NCBI GenBank assembly: GCA_004431415.1
Contig: QPMI01000071.1
Span: 310,001-374,000, forward strand
DNA: 64,000 bases
Source: Cyanophora paradoxa
Lineage: Eukaryota; Glaucocystophyceae; Cyanophorales; Cyanophoraceae
Direction: 5' to 3'
A model generated the notes under the pieces. That model did not search any database, was not told the origin of the DNA, and saw nothing but the letters and a program-made list of their open reading frames with translations. The position numbers were made by a program, and so were the translations under genes. This document shows, in pieces, positions 35,088-45,130 of the stretch (position 1 is the stretch's first letter; every line of letters begins with the position of its first letter).

Positions 35088-36294
35088 CTACTCCTGCGGC
35101 CTGTTCTTGGGGTTCAACGGGCTCTTCTTCCACATCTCCCACACCTGGATCCGAACCCGCGGCGTCAGCGGGGGTACGGCGTGGCACCGGGGGCGGGAGG
35201 GGGGTACGGGCCATCTGCTGGTGCTGCGTGAAGACCATGCTGGGATTCTCCGCCCGAACCCGCGGCAGCGTCTGGGCTGAAAAGAGTGGGGGGAGGTGAT
35301 CGGCAGGGGGTACGCGAAAGGGATGGAGGGGGGTACCGTAGAATTCCTTCCAGCTGATGGTGGCGGCGGAGGAGGAGCCGGCGGATGGTAGGGCCGCCTC
35401 GAGTTCCCGAAGGGCCTCGTCGAGACCCGAAGCCTCGATCGTGTCCCCCGCCTGGGAGGGGGGTAGGGAGTTTGAGGGAGGGCTGGGGTACGCGATGTAA
35501 TGAGAGGGGAGTACCCGGTTGTTGTTGGGGGCCTCCACTTGCCGCGCGTACTCGTCCTGCGAGGGGGCGGGGGGGGGGGGGGGGGGGGGGGGGATATCAG
35601 CGTGGTATCCCCGCCCCTCGAGAACGCTGTACCCACCTCGCGGACAATCTTGGGATCGTTCGCCTTCGCCTTCTCGGCCTCCGCCTTCTCCCGCTCCTGC
35701 GGGGGTACAGCATCGCTCCCGGGATCGGGTACGGCATTGCCAGGGGGGGGTACCGCACCTTCATCTGGGCGATCTGGAAGGCGGTGATCTTGGGTCGGAG
35801 CGGGTCCTTCCCCGCCTTCGCCTTGTTCGCCTTCTCTAGCTCCGCCGCCTCCTGTGGGGGGGTAAGCGGCGCGCGGGAGAGCCGGGGGGGTACGGCGACG
35901 ACGCGGGCCTTGGCTTCGAGCTCCTTCGCCTCGCGGCGGCGCCGCTCGGCTTCGGCCTTCTTGCGCGCCTCCTCCTCCTTCTTCTCGTCGCGCTTCGCCC
36001 GGTCCTGCGCACGTGCGCCGCAATCGGCCCGTCAGCGACCCGATCCGAAGCGACTCGCCGCCGCTGCGGGCTGGGCGCGGAATGGGCGGGCGCGCCTGCG
36101 ACTCGAGGCCGTTCCAGTACGAGTCTTCCTTCTGGCGCGCTTCCTGCTCGCGCTTCTCGACCTTCTTCGTCTGCTCTCGCTCCCGCGCCTCCGCCCTGCA
36201 AAGCGCCGCGACCGAAGCGTGAGGCCGACGGCGCGAGCGCCGCAGACCAGGGAGAAGCGCACGACTTGCTGTTGACGCCGAACTTCTTCGGCAT
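35088..36294 (-). CDS. CCDC124/Lso2 family ribosome-associated protein
   Basis: CCDC124 (yeast Lso2) binds the ribosomal A-site/GTPase-centre region of inactive 80S ribosomes and helps their storage and recovery. Here the start reads MPKKFGVNSK, the family's hallmark N terminus. A highly charged helix follows (EREQTKKVEKREQEARQKED, SYWNGLES, then KRDEKKEEEARKKAEAERRR). Next come a linker with DPLRPKITAFQIAQMK, the conserved C-terminal part with ALRELEAALP, ISWKEFY, LPRVRAENPSMVFTQHQQM, and the end VWEMWKKSPLNPKNRPQE. Nine or so exons; intron donors are unusually C-rich, several reading GTACCCCCC. The second intron appears to start with GC rather than GT (CAG/GCGCGC). The encoded protein is of normal family length (about 220-230 aa). 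Strong identification from both ends of the protein. Confidence 0.88.
35569..35593. repeat. 25-bp poly-G tract (intronic poly-C on the sense strand)
   Basis: A homopolymer of 25 G lies in a CCDC124-like intron just upstream of its acceptor, where it serves as an all-C polypyrimidine tract. Its length is prone to sequencing error. Confidence 0.85.
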
Positions 36295-36755
36295 GGCTGC
36301 TGGCTCGACCGCTGCGAACGCCGCGCCGGCGAGGGTGCGATCAGCTCGGCCGCTGGGCACTGTCGGCGTGCCCCGATCTTCAAGAGATCAGCATCGCGCA
36401 CCTGCTTCTTAGAAGTGCCTCAAGCGTCCTGCAAGCCGCCTTCCGACGCCTTGGCGGATCTGCGGCGCCCATATCACGGCGGGAGAGTCCAAGGCGCTTT
36501 TGTTGTGCAGGCACGAGCTAAAGATAAGAGCATGTTTTTGACGCCCGATGGCGAGGTGTGCGGGAGGCGGCAACTTCACGCGAGCCCACTTCTCGCAGCC
36601 TGGCCGCCGGCCCTCGCCTCAGCGCACCTGCACTCTATGTGCCGATTATGACTCGCTAGCAGAGTCTTCCTTGAGCTCGCTGCTCTTGGGCTTGTGTGCC
36701 GCGCGGGCCAAATTGCAACGACAATCGGGTACAGCTCCGTCGTGCCGACCGCCGA
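36295..36755. other. Divergent upstream region of CCDC124-like and MYND genes
   Basis: About 460 bp between the CCDC124-like start (-) and the first candidate start of the MYND gene (+). A 78-codon plus-strand frame from 36415 shows no recognisable feature and is not called. The region probably carries both promoters. Confidence 0.4.
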
Positions 36756-37880
36756 ATGTCGACGTCCATTCCAGCCGCTGCCGCCGAAAGTGAGGTGCAG
36801 GCTGGCAACGAAGAAGCGCAGACCGGTGAGCAGGCTGGTGACGTCGACGGAGAAGCCTGCGCCAGCGTGAAGCCGGCGTCCGGGCGCTCGCGCAAGGGCA
36901 AAAAGCACCAGAAGGGCAAGCGGCGTACGCAGGCGCAGGCGCAAGCTGCAACAAGCGCACCAGCAGCAGCACCATCGCAACCTGCAGCTGCGTCGACGTC
37001 GTCGACGTCGTGCGCGCGCCCGCGCTGGCCCATTTCCTACCCTGCAGCTGCATCTGCGCGCCCGCATGCGCAGCTAATCATGACCATGAACCATCGATCG
37101 AGCGCAGCCTCCGCTCGATTACGATGTGGCGTCCCTGCGTCGCCCCCAACGCTCTGCTGGCGCTCACGCTCGGCATCATGGCGGGCCGCCTCGAGAAGAC
37201 TGTGGAGAAGGAGCAGCGGACGTTCAGCCTGCCCCCCGCGTTCGCGGCGGAGCCCGGCGGCCCGCCGGAGCTGTATCCTTTCCCGCCCGTGTGGCTCGGC
37301 GACCCGCGCGGGGCGATGGCCGAGCTGAAGCTTCCGGAGGGTTTCTACCACCTCGGCGAGGCCGCAGCGCAAAAGTTCCTTGAGCAGCAGTTCATGGATC
37401 TGCGCTGGGACGATCTCGTGAGCGCTTACGAGCAGGCGCGCGGCGGGCCGGAGGCGCCGCGGCCGATGCAGGAGCACCAGAGCCTCTTTGCTGCGGCCGG
37501 GATCGAGCTGAAGGTCTCGGGAAGCGGCTCCGCTTCTGCGGACTTCGAGCAAGTCATGCGGCGCTCGGCATTCGACGCTCAGCGAGGCCACCTTCCTCGC
37601 TTGCGGGAGCAGAGGCCCTGCGGACACTGCCGCGCCCCCGCATCCAACGTGTGCAGGTGCGGCTTGTCGCCCATGATTTGATCTCTACCTTCGATTCTGA
37701 AAAGCGCACCCGGTGACCCCTGCGCGCGGCCGCAGCTGCTTGGAAGCGTACTGCGGGCGAGAGTGCCAGCGGGCGGACTGGCGGACGCACAGGCCGACGT
37801 GCGAGCGGATCCGGCAGGCCCACGCGCTGGCCGTGATCCTCACCAAGATGTGCTGGGCCACTGGCGCCGGCATGCGGTGA
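36756..37880 (+). CDS. MYND zinc-finger protein
   Basis: A C-terminal MYND finger is split by one intron. Exon text ends CGHCRAPASNVC with donor GTGCGG near 37658, and the next exon, beginning around 37734, gives SCLEAYCGRECQRADWRTH then RPTC. Together the spacing is C-x2-C-x7-C-x-C-x4-C-x3-C-x7-H-x3-C, the full MYND ligand set. MYND fingers bind Pro-rich peptides and occur in regulators and SET-domain proteins; no SET domain is seen here. Upstream is a helical region (LEKTVEKEQRTFSLPPAF, GFYHLGEAAAQKFLEQQF, LRWDDLVSAYEQARGG). The N terminus is uncertain: a Lys/Gln/Ala-rich frame from Met36756 must join the downstream frame by an intron near 37020-37100, or translation may begin at Met37124. 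TGA at 37878-37880. Confidence 0.7.
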
Positions 37881-38255
37881 ACACGCTAGCGCTTGGTGCC
37901 TGCAGCTGGGGCTCGCTGCACTAGTACTGTGTGTCTCGCCAGCGACGACATACATTGTCCTTCCACAACATAGGAACGACCCTTTCTGAAGTGCACGTGG
38001 AAGGGATGGGAGGGGGGGAAGATGGGGGGGGGGAGGGCCCGGGGGCGGGGAAGAGGCCTATGCCGAGGCTGCACTGCCCCCCGGGGGCAGGAAAATTTTG
38101 GTTCGGTGCCGGTGGCGTGGGGTGCCCGGCTAGGGGGAGGGGGGGGGGGGGGGGGGGAGGGGGTAAGCCGGGGAAGGGTAGATTGAGAGGGTAAGTAGCT
38201 ATAGCCTAGGTAGGGCGGGGGTGGGGGTACTGTGGTAGGGGGGGTTGCATTGCCT
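37881..38255. other. G-rich intergenic spacer left of the LINE
   Basis: No gene seen. It contains several G homopolymers, the longest at 38139-38157 (19 G), and a GGTACC/GGGTA-rich simple sequence. It runs into the left 22-bp repeat at 38256. Confidence 0.6.
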
Positions 38256-38277
38256 AGTTGGAGGTTGGAGGCGAGGG
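38256..38277. repeat. Left copy of 22-bp direct repeat (target-site duplication of the LINE)
   Basis: Identical over 22 bp to 46723-46744 and different on both outer sides. The sequence is built of AGTTGGAGG-type motifs. It brackets the retrotransposon exactly, as expected of a target-site duplication. The G-rich surroundings make a chance match a little easier. Confidence 0.7.
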
Positions 38278-38431
38278 GAGACGGGGTGTACCCCGAAAAA
38301 AAGGGGCCTTCTGAAAACGTCTTTCCTGATCGTGCAAAAGCGCGGCGGGACCAGCGGCTAGCGTAGAAGCATTCGGTAGCCCCTGGCGCGCCCGGCGGTA
38401 TCGACATCAACGGAATTCCGGAGATGAAGGT

Positions 38432-39319
38432 ATGCCGGCCGTCCTCTCGCGTTTCGCTCTAAATTCGGACCTTTCGCCACCAAATCCATGGAATAGAAGT
38501 TGTTCTCAGTCAGGGGAAGCCCTCTGTCGCGCGCCATGTTCCCGAAATTTGAATAGCTCCCGTGCCCCCGCTGCCTGCGCAAGCTCCCTCGCGGCGGTGT
38601 GCACATGCCCAGATCCTCTAAAACATAGACTTAGATCCCCCTCCGCCGCCGCGCACGTCCGTTCGGCCCGCCGGGAATTCGCTTGTTGCTCGCTGGCCCG
38701 CCGGGCGCCCACGGAATTTGATCTCCGACTTTCGAGTCGTGATTCGGAATGTCTCTTTGCCGATCGAGCTTTTCCCGGCCCCGGGTCAAGCTCCGGCGAC
38801 TCAGTCGTGCCCGCAGTGCAAACGGTCCATGCCAGTTCCTGCCGGCGACCACGCCGCGCCCCGGATGTCGCCTTAGTCTCTGAAAGAAGTGCTGCCGACG
38901 AATCCCTGCTGCCCTCGAGATTGCACGTTGACGTTCACGTCTTCGGTGCGCAGAGCAGCCCAGCTGTGCATGCGTCGCTATCAGCCCACAGCCAGTACGA
39001 CTGCCTGCAAGGCGAAGACTTGTCCAAGGAAGCCCTTTCGACCTCGTCGCTGGCCCCGCGATCCGCCCGGCTGCGCATGCGCATGCGCGTGCCCCCAGCC
39101 AGCGGCCGTTGCCGCAGCGCTAGCCGGCGTCTAGATATCGATTTGATCATGAGCATCGCTAGCCACTGCCCTCGAGCTCTGTGCTCCCTCTGTGCTCCTC
39201 CCCGCTCAGGCTCTGTCAACCGCACCATCGATATCTGCCCCGCTGGCCGTAGCTTTCCCGTGCACACCCGCGAGGGCACTGGGATGCAAAAAGTCCACGC
39301 ATCTAATGTTACTAAATGA
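38432..39319 (+). CDS. Candidate LINE ORF1 (295 aa, unknown)
   Basis: An uninterrupted 295-codon frame inside the element. Its TGA stop (39317-39319) overlaps the ATG of ORF2 (39316-39318) as ATGA, an arrangement some LINEs use for termination-reinitiation. The product is Ser/Arg/Ala/Pro-rich with many cysteines and a short CPRALCSLC cluster near residue 245. I see no CCHC knuckle, RRM or coiled coil, so the ORF1 role rests on position only. A fortuitous open frame in GC-rich DNA is the main alternative. Confidence 0.4.
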   Translation: MPAVLSRFALNSDLSPPNPWNRSCSQSGEALCRAPCSRNLNSSRAPAACASSLAAVCTCPDPLKHRLRSPSAAAHVRSARREFACCSLARRAPTEFDLRLSSRDSECLFADRAFPGPGSSSGDSVVPAVQTVHASSCRRPRRAPDVALVSERSAADESLLPSRLHVDVHVFGAQSSPAVHASLSAHSQYDCLQGEDLSKEALSTSSLAPRSARLRMRMRVPPASGRCRSASRRLDIDLIMSIASHCPRALCSLCAPPRSGSVNRTIDICPAGRSFPVHTREGTGMQKVHASNVTK

Positions 39320-39589
39320 AAAAGAAAACTAAAGCTGCGGCCGCGGCCCCTGCCGCGGCAAAAGCAGCCCCAGCTACAAAGGCGCCCGGCAGCAAGCCGA
39401 CGGGCCAAAAGAAACAAAATGCGACTAAGCTGCAGCTGAACAAGAAGGCGGGGGGCGCGGGACCCGCGGCGGCTGCGACGCTCCGTCTGGCGAATGTCTT
39501 TCCCCCCAGACTGTTCCCCGAAGGCGGCGACTTCATAGGGGACGAGCCGGCTATCAGGAAGCAGAAACCGGACGGGGTGATGAGGGCCA

Positions 39590-40520
39590 TGACCTTCAAC
39601 ACAAGAGGGTCCAGCGCCTACAAGCTGCAGCAGCTAGAAGAGTTTTGCTGCCGCTGGGACGTCGATGTAGCGGGCGTGCAGGAGCTGTCGATGACAAGGC
39701 CCCAGATGGCCGCCGCCTTGAGGTCGAGAGGGAGGACCCGCTCCAGCCGGAAGGCGCGATAACGCACGGAAAACTCCTGTACACGCTAAAATCAGGAGAC
39801 GGAACGCGAGGGAGCGGCGCCGCTCTCTGGGTCGCGCCGCAATGGGTCAAGCACCTCACGACGAAGTACGAGGTCCAGGGCCGGCTGATCGGATTCGAGC
39901 TCCGCTTCAAAGGGAACCTCCAGCTCTTCGTGGCGAGCGTGTACATGCCCGCGTCCGAGAGCAAAGCTGCGCATCGCCAGGATCAGGAGAAGGTCATCGA
40001 AGAACTGACGAAGATGTACGACGACTTCTACGAGCGTGAAAACGCGCACCTGCTGCTCCTGGGAGACTGGAACTCGGTCCCGGTCCCGTCGAGCTCGCGC
40101 ATCCGAAACGGCGCCCTGGCCCAGAGCCACAAAGCCGAACGGAAGTGGTGGCACACGATGATCGACTCGTGGGACCTGCGCGACGCCGGGATGTCACACG
40201 CGGCGAAACATGATGACGGAACTCTCTGCGGAGCACGCGAGATCACGCACCGCACCCCGCACGGAAGCAAGGGCCAAGGGGCGTCGGTCGGGCGGCGGCG
40301 GCACCTGTGCCGTCTGACGACGTAGACGAGTCAGAGGGCGCGGAACGCGAAGCAGAGGAGGAAACGCCGGCGGACCTACCAAAAGATGCGCTCTGGCACG
40401 CGGCGCGCATCGATGCGGTGCTGGTCTCGGAATCACTGGATCACGCGCTCCTCAGCGCGCACACGTGCCCCGCGTGGGTCGATGCGCCGCACGACTCGGA
40501 CCACTATCCAGCGTTCGCGG
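39590..40520 (+). other. EEP (APE-like) endonuclease domain of the LINE
   Basis: Motifs occur in family order: MTFNTRG at the N terminus, a Glu in GVQELS, LFVASVYMP, LLLLGDWNSVP (GDFN-equivalent), RIDAVLVSE and the terminal SDHYP. Frame changes near 39720 and 40300 interrupt it. Confidence 0.8.
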
Positions 40521-41639
40521 ACTTCGACCTGAAGGAGGCGGGCATGACAGCGCCGGTGGGACCGAAGCCAGAACCGAAACCCGGGCCACCGGTGTTTGAC
40601 CCGGACGGCCTGAAGCGCACGCAAAACGAGAAGGATGAGCTGAAACGAGAGCTAAACAGGCAGCTCGGCGAAGCCGTCGGGGCGGACCTTGGCGCCGTCG
40701 GCGAGGGCACGCCGGAAGAGCGCCTCGAGCGGCTGAGCCGCATCCACGCTGCGAGCGCGAGCCTTGTTCAGGAGGTGGCAAAGGAACATCTATGCATGAG
40801 GGGCCGAGGGGGGAAACCGACCAAGCCGCGCAACCTGCCGTGGCAGGCGAAGGCCGACGCCAGAGTTGCCCGCATTCTCGCTGCTTGGAGGAAGGAACCA
40901 GGCGGAATCCCGTCGGAGCTAACGGTCCAGGCGATCGAGAAGCTGCTGCACTACGTGACCGCCAGGGAAGGCCTCCGGCCCTTCCCGCTCCGTCCGGCTG
41001 AACGGCGCCAAGCGAGGGCTGAGCAAGGCTCACCGCCGCCCGGATCCCGGCACTCGAGCTCGCACAGCTCACAAGGCTCGAACAGCGGTAGCCCCGCGCC
41101 GGCCCAGCCGTACCCCCCGGCTGATCATGAAGAGGACTGGGCCGAGGCGCATCGGCGGCAGCTCAAAGAGGACTGGGCGACCTTCTTCCGGGGGCTGAAA
41201 GTATGGCGAAACCGGACGCGGCACGACCTGCAGAAATTCCGCCGGGCGCTCCAGGCGGAGGACGTTGAGAGGGCATTAAAAGAGAGGCTAGACAAGTTCA
41301 TGGACGGCCGCCAGCTCGGATCCTATATAGCCGCGGTGCTAGAAAAGCCGCGAAACCGCCCGATCATGCACATCACGCGTGTATCCAAGGACGGAAAAAC
41401 GTATGAAATCTACACGGAGCCTGAGGAAGTGAAACGACTCTTAAAAGAGCACTGGCGGAAATGGTGCCGACGCCGACGCCCACGCGTGGGCTGCACCCCA
41501 GAGACAATACCGGAAAGCGCGCTGAAGGATAGCATGGGGAAAGAACTCCTCGATTTCTGGAGGCTGGAATACGAGCCAAAAGAATACGCGGACCCTGAAC
41601 TATTCCGAAACGACATGACGGTGCCGAGCGAAGGCGAGC

Positions 41640-43160
41640 TTGGCGACTACATTAAAACGCTAAGAAACACGGCAGCCGGGCCGTCTAACTTCTCGTATGC
41701 TATGGTAAAGTTCCTATGGGCGCCGGTGCCCAAGCCGAAGCCCAAAGACGGTAAGGGCGACGAGGCCGGGGCCCAGCGCCGGAGGGCCCGAGCCCAGCCG
41801 ACGAGAGCGCCGAGGAGACCGCGGAAGAGGAGCCCGTACACTGGGGCCGGAAGCTGCTGCTCTCGCTGGTGGCTGAAGCGATCCGCCTCCGGGACCTACC
41901 GGATGCCGTGTGTCAGGGCAACATCCTCGGCATCACCAAGAGCCGGGAGTGGGACGGGGATATCGAAAATAACCTGCGACCAATCACCCTGCAGGAGGTG
42001 GCCCTGAAGCTGACCACTGGCCTCCTAAACGCGCGCCTGTCCCGGACAATCCATCAGAACGGGCTCCTGAAAGGGGCCAACTACGGCTTCAGACCTGGTT
42101 GCTCGACGGACGACGCCCTCCACGTCTTTAACGCAGTCCTCGAGGACGCGAAGGAGTTCAAGAAGCCCTGTACATCCTGCTGCAGGATATCAGGCGAGCG
42201 TACGACTCCGTCTCGTGGGAGAGCATGGAGCTCTCGATGCGGAGGCTGAACGTACCCGAGGGGTACATCGAGCTCCACAGGAACATATTCCGGCGCCGCA
42301 GGGCGCGGGCAATCTCCGGTCACGGCCTCTCCGACGAGTTCGAGCTCGAGTGCGGGCTGCCGCAGGGCGGCGTCGAGTCGCCGCTGCACTGGCTGATCTT
42401 CTACGATGCCCTCCTCTGCGCGCAAGAGCGCCTGGATCAGCACGAGCGCCAGCACGGAAAGAAGACGGCAAAGACGATAGAGCACTATGCCCACCCGAGA
42501 GCTGGGAGGAGCCGGGCACGGCGTACGTGATGGGAACCCGAGGGAGACCGATGCTGCGGAACGCGAGGGCCGGGCCCGCGTCAGCGGCGTGGCGTACGCC
42601 GACGACACGAAGTGGATGAGCGGAAGCATGCGGGGGCTGCAGGCCCAGGCCGACGTGGCCGGGGAGTTCTTCCGCCTGCACGATATCGAGGTCAACGCGC
42701 AGAAGACGATCTTCACGTGGAACAACGCACGTCGCGAGGTTGAGAGCAAACCTGGGGCCCACCCGCCGCGAAGAAGAAGGAGAAGGAGCCCTCCCCGCCG
42801 AAGATCAACGGTACCCCCGTCGGACTTGTCCGCCAGCCCCACGAGCACTTCAAGCTCCTCGGGGTATACATGAGCGCAAACCTGAACTGGGATCGTCAGT
42901 GGCAGTACATCTGCGATCAGGCGCGGGGCGCAGTCGCGCTGATAGAACGCAAGAAGCTCACCGCGAATGAGGCCTGCTACCTTGTCGAGGCCGTAGTACA
43001 GGCCCGCATCTCGTACGGCCTGAAGCTCATGACCCTGAGCGAGAGTCAGTGCCAGGAACTCGATCGCATTTGGATGCGGGTCGTCAAGCACCACGGGAAC
43101 CTCGCCGCCTCGACGACGAATTACGCGATCTGGAGCCACGGGGGGTACAGCCTCAAACGA
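41640..43160 (+). other. Reverse transcriptase domain of the LINE
   Basis: AAGPSNFSYAMVKFLW (41670), RPITLQEVALKLTTGLLN (41980), NYGFRPGCSTDDAL (42080), DIRRAYDSVSW (42190), LPQGGVESPLHWLIFYDAL (42357), YADD (42595-42606) and LLGVYMSANLNWD (42855) give the RT blocks in the correct order, including the two catalytic aspartates of YADD and the D in DIRRAYDSV. Four frameshifts (41765, 42170, about 42500, about 42770) lie inside or beside it. Confidence 0.85.
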
Positions 43161-44659
43161 ACAGCCCACCTGCAAGCGGAGGCGCAAATCACAGAGGCTC
43201 AGATCCGGCTCTGCGCGCCCGAGGGCTCGCTGCTGGCCCGGGTTGTACGGCACCGGGTGCGCGCGCTGCAGGAGAAGCTTGGGGTGCCGCTGCTCCCGAC
43301 CGAGTTCCTAAACGCGCCCGTTGCCAGCGACCTCGCCCGCAGGAACTCTCTGGCGGCGATCATGCCGCAGATGCAGCGCCGTAAGTACCGGCTGATGTCG
43401 AATCACGCGCGCTACGCGGCGTTCCGCACCTTGCCCGGGGCGAAGCCTTGGCCTGACCCAGAGCGCCTCGACCGGCGCTACGTCGTTGCAATGCACATCC
43501 CAAGAGCCGTCTTCAGCGTTGCAGCCCCTGCCCTGTACGGGGCGGGCGTGACGACCATGGACGCGGTGACAGCAGCGGACGGCGAGACCCTGCGAACCTG
43601 GCAGGACCTGTACATGGGCGCGCCCAAGGGGACGCTGCAGAAGAGCGAGCCTGCGTGGTGGCGTGAGGTGGCGAACGCGCTCACGGTTGACGGGAAGAAG
43701 CTGCGGCACCCGATGCGGCGGGCGGGAGAGCGCGCGTCCGCCATGTCCTCGCTCCCCGGCGGGGCCCGGAAGGTGAAGTGGACGAAGGGCGCGTTCGTAG
43801 CCGTGTTTGAGGCGGAGCAGCTGCACGATGAATCTGCCGAGCCCCACGTGGGGCGAGTCGTTACGTTCAAGTCCGCGACGGGCAGCATACTAGCGTCGGA
43901 GTACCTGCTGGAGCACTGGGTGCCGGTGCCGAAGGGCGCGGACCCCGACGCGGAGAAAGAGGGACTCTACTGCCGGTGCGACGGTCACTGCCGGCACCCC
44001 GAAATAGAGGGGCGGACAAGCACGTACACGGCGGTGCAGGGGACCGGGAAGCAGTACTGGCACCATGACGAACGGTGCACGCGCAATGCCCCGTCGCGCT
44101 GCCCCGAAATGAGTCAGTGCGACGGCTCGTGGGCGCACGGGAAGGGCTGGTGGGAGGAGGAGGATACCCTCCTCGCCTTGGAAGGCGAACCAACGGAGGA
44201 GACGCCGGCGGTAGCGGCGGGACAGGAGACGATGTCGAAGCGCGGGCGCAAGCAGGTCGCCCTGCGACCGACCTTGGAGTACTACGACCCGGGCCTGCGC
44301 ACGCAAGACGACGAGAAGCGCAGGGCGCTGCTTCTCCAGGCCCGCGTGAAAGCCGTCCAAGATGGTGACGAGCGCTTCCTCCGTGAGCAGCTGAGCCCGG
44401 AGGCCGAGGCCGCGCTGCAGGCCGCGCTGGAAGTAGCTGCGGCGGCGGTGCCGGGCGCCGAGCCGCGGGACGAGGCACAACCTGTGTCCGACTCAGCAGA
44501 GCAAAGCGAGCTCTACTACGCGGGCGGAGCGCCGCGCCACTGGGACTCCCGGGCGGCGCAGGAAGGGGTCACCCTCACCGTTTACTGGCAGCACATGCTG
44601 GCAAATTGGGAGCAGATCGAAGAGGCGGAACTCGCGAAGCTCGGCCGTCGCCCGGGAAA

Positions 44660-45130
44660 CTCGAGCAGTGGATATGGACGGACGGGAGCCTGAAGAAGGG
44701 TCAGACGGAAGGGGCGCACGCGGGCTTCGGCGTCGTGAGCCCGGCTGAGTTCCCGGACGGGACCGTGGCGAACCACCCGGAATGGGCAGGCACGTACGTT
44801 GGCAGGCTGCGCGGGCTTCAAGAGAACAACAAGGCTGAGCTCCAGGCTGCGATCGTCGCCGACGTGCTCGCGGCGCAGGGGGTGCGCCTGCACACGGACA
44901 GTCAGAACGTCTGCACGTGGTTCGATAAGTTCGTGCTGAATGCGCACGATATGCACATGCGAGACTACATCCGGAACACGTGCAGCGCGGAGCTGTATGC
45001 GTGGTCCAAGTTCCGCGCCCTGGTGATGGGACGGGATCGGCAGCGGCCGGCTGCGGTTATCAAGGTCAAGGCGCACAGCGACGAGGATATGCACGAGCTA
45101 AACGACGCCGCCGACAGAGCGGCCGATCAA
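44660..45130 (+). other. RNase H domain of the LINE
   Basis: The four acidic positions are recognisable: D in WIWTDGSLKKG, E in NNKAELQAAIVADVL, D in LHTDSQNVCTWF, and D in HELNDAADRAADQGA, with a preceding His in VKAHSDEDMHEL. Spacing fits type-I RNase H. Confidence 0.8.

Noticed and set aside
36415-36651. 78-codon plus-strand frame as first exon of the MYND gene
   Set aside because: No conserved feature and no convincing donor joining it to the MYND coding frame.
42081-43253. 390-codon minus-strand frame inside the LINE
   Set aside because: Antisense of RT coding sequence that has clear motifs on the plus strand.
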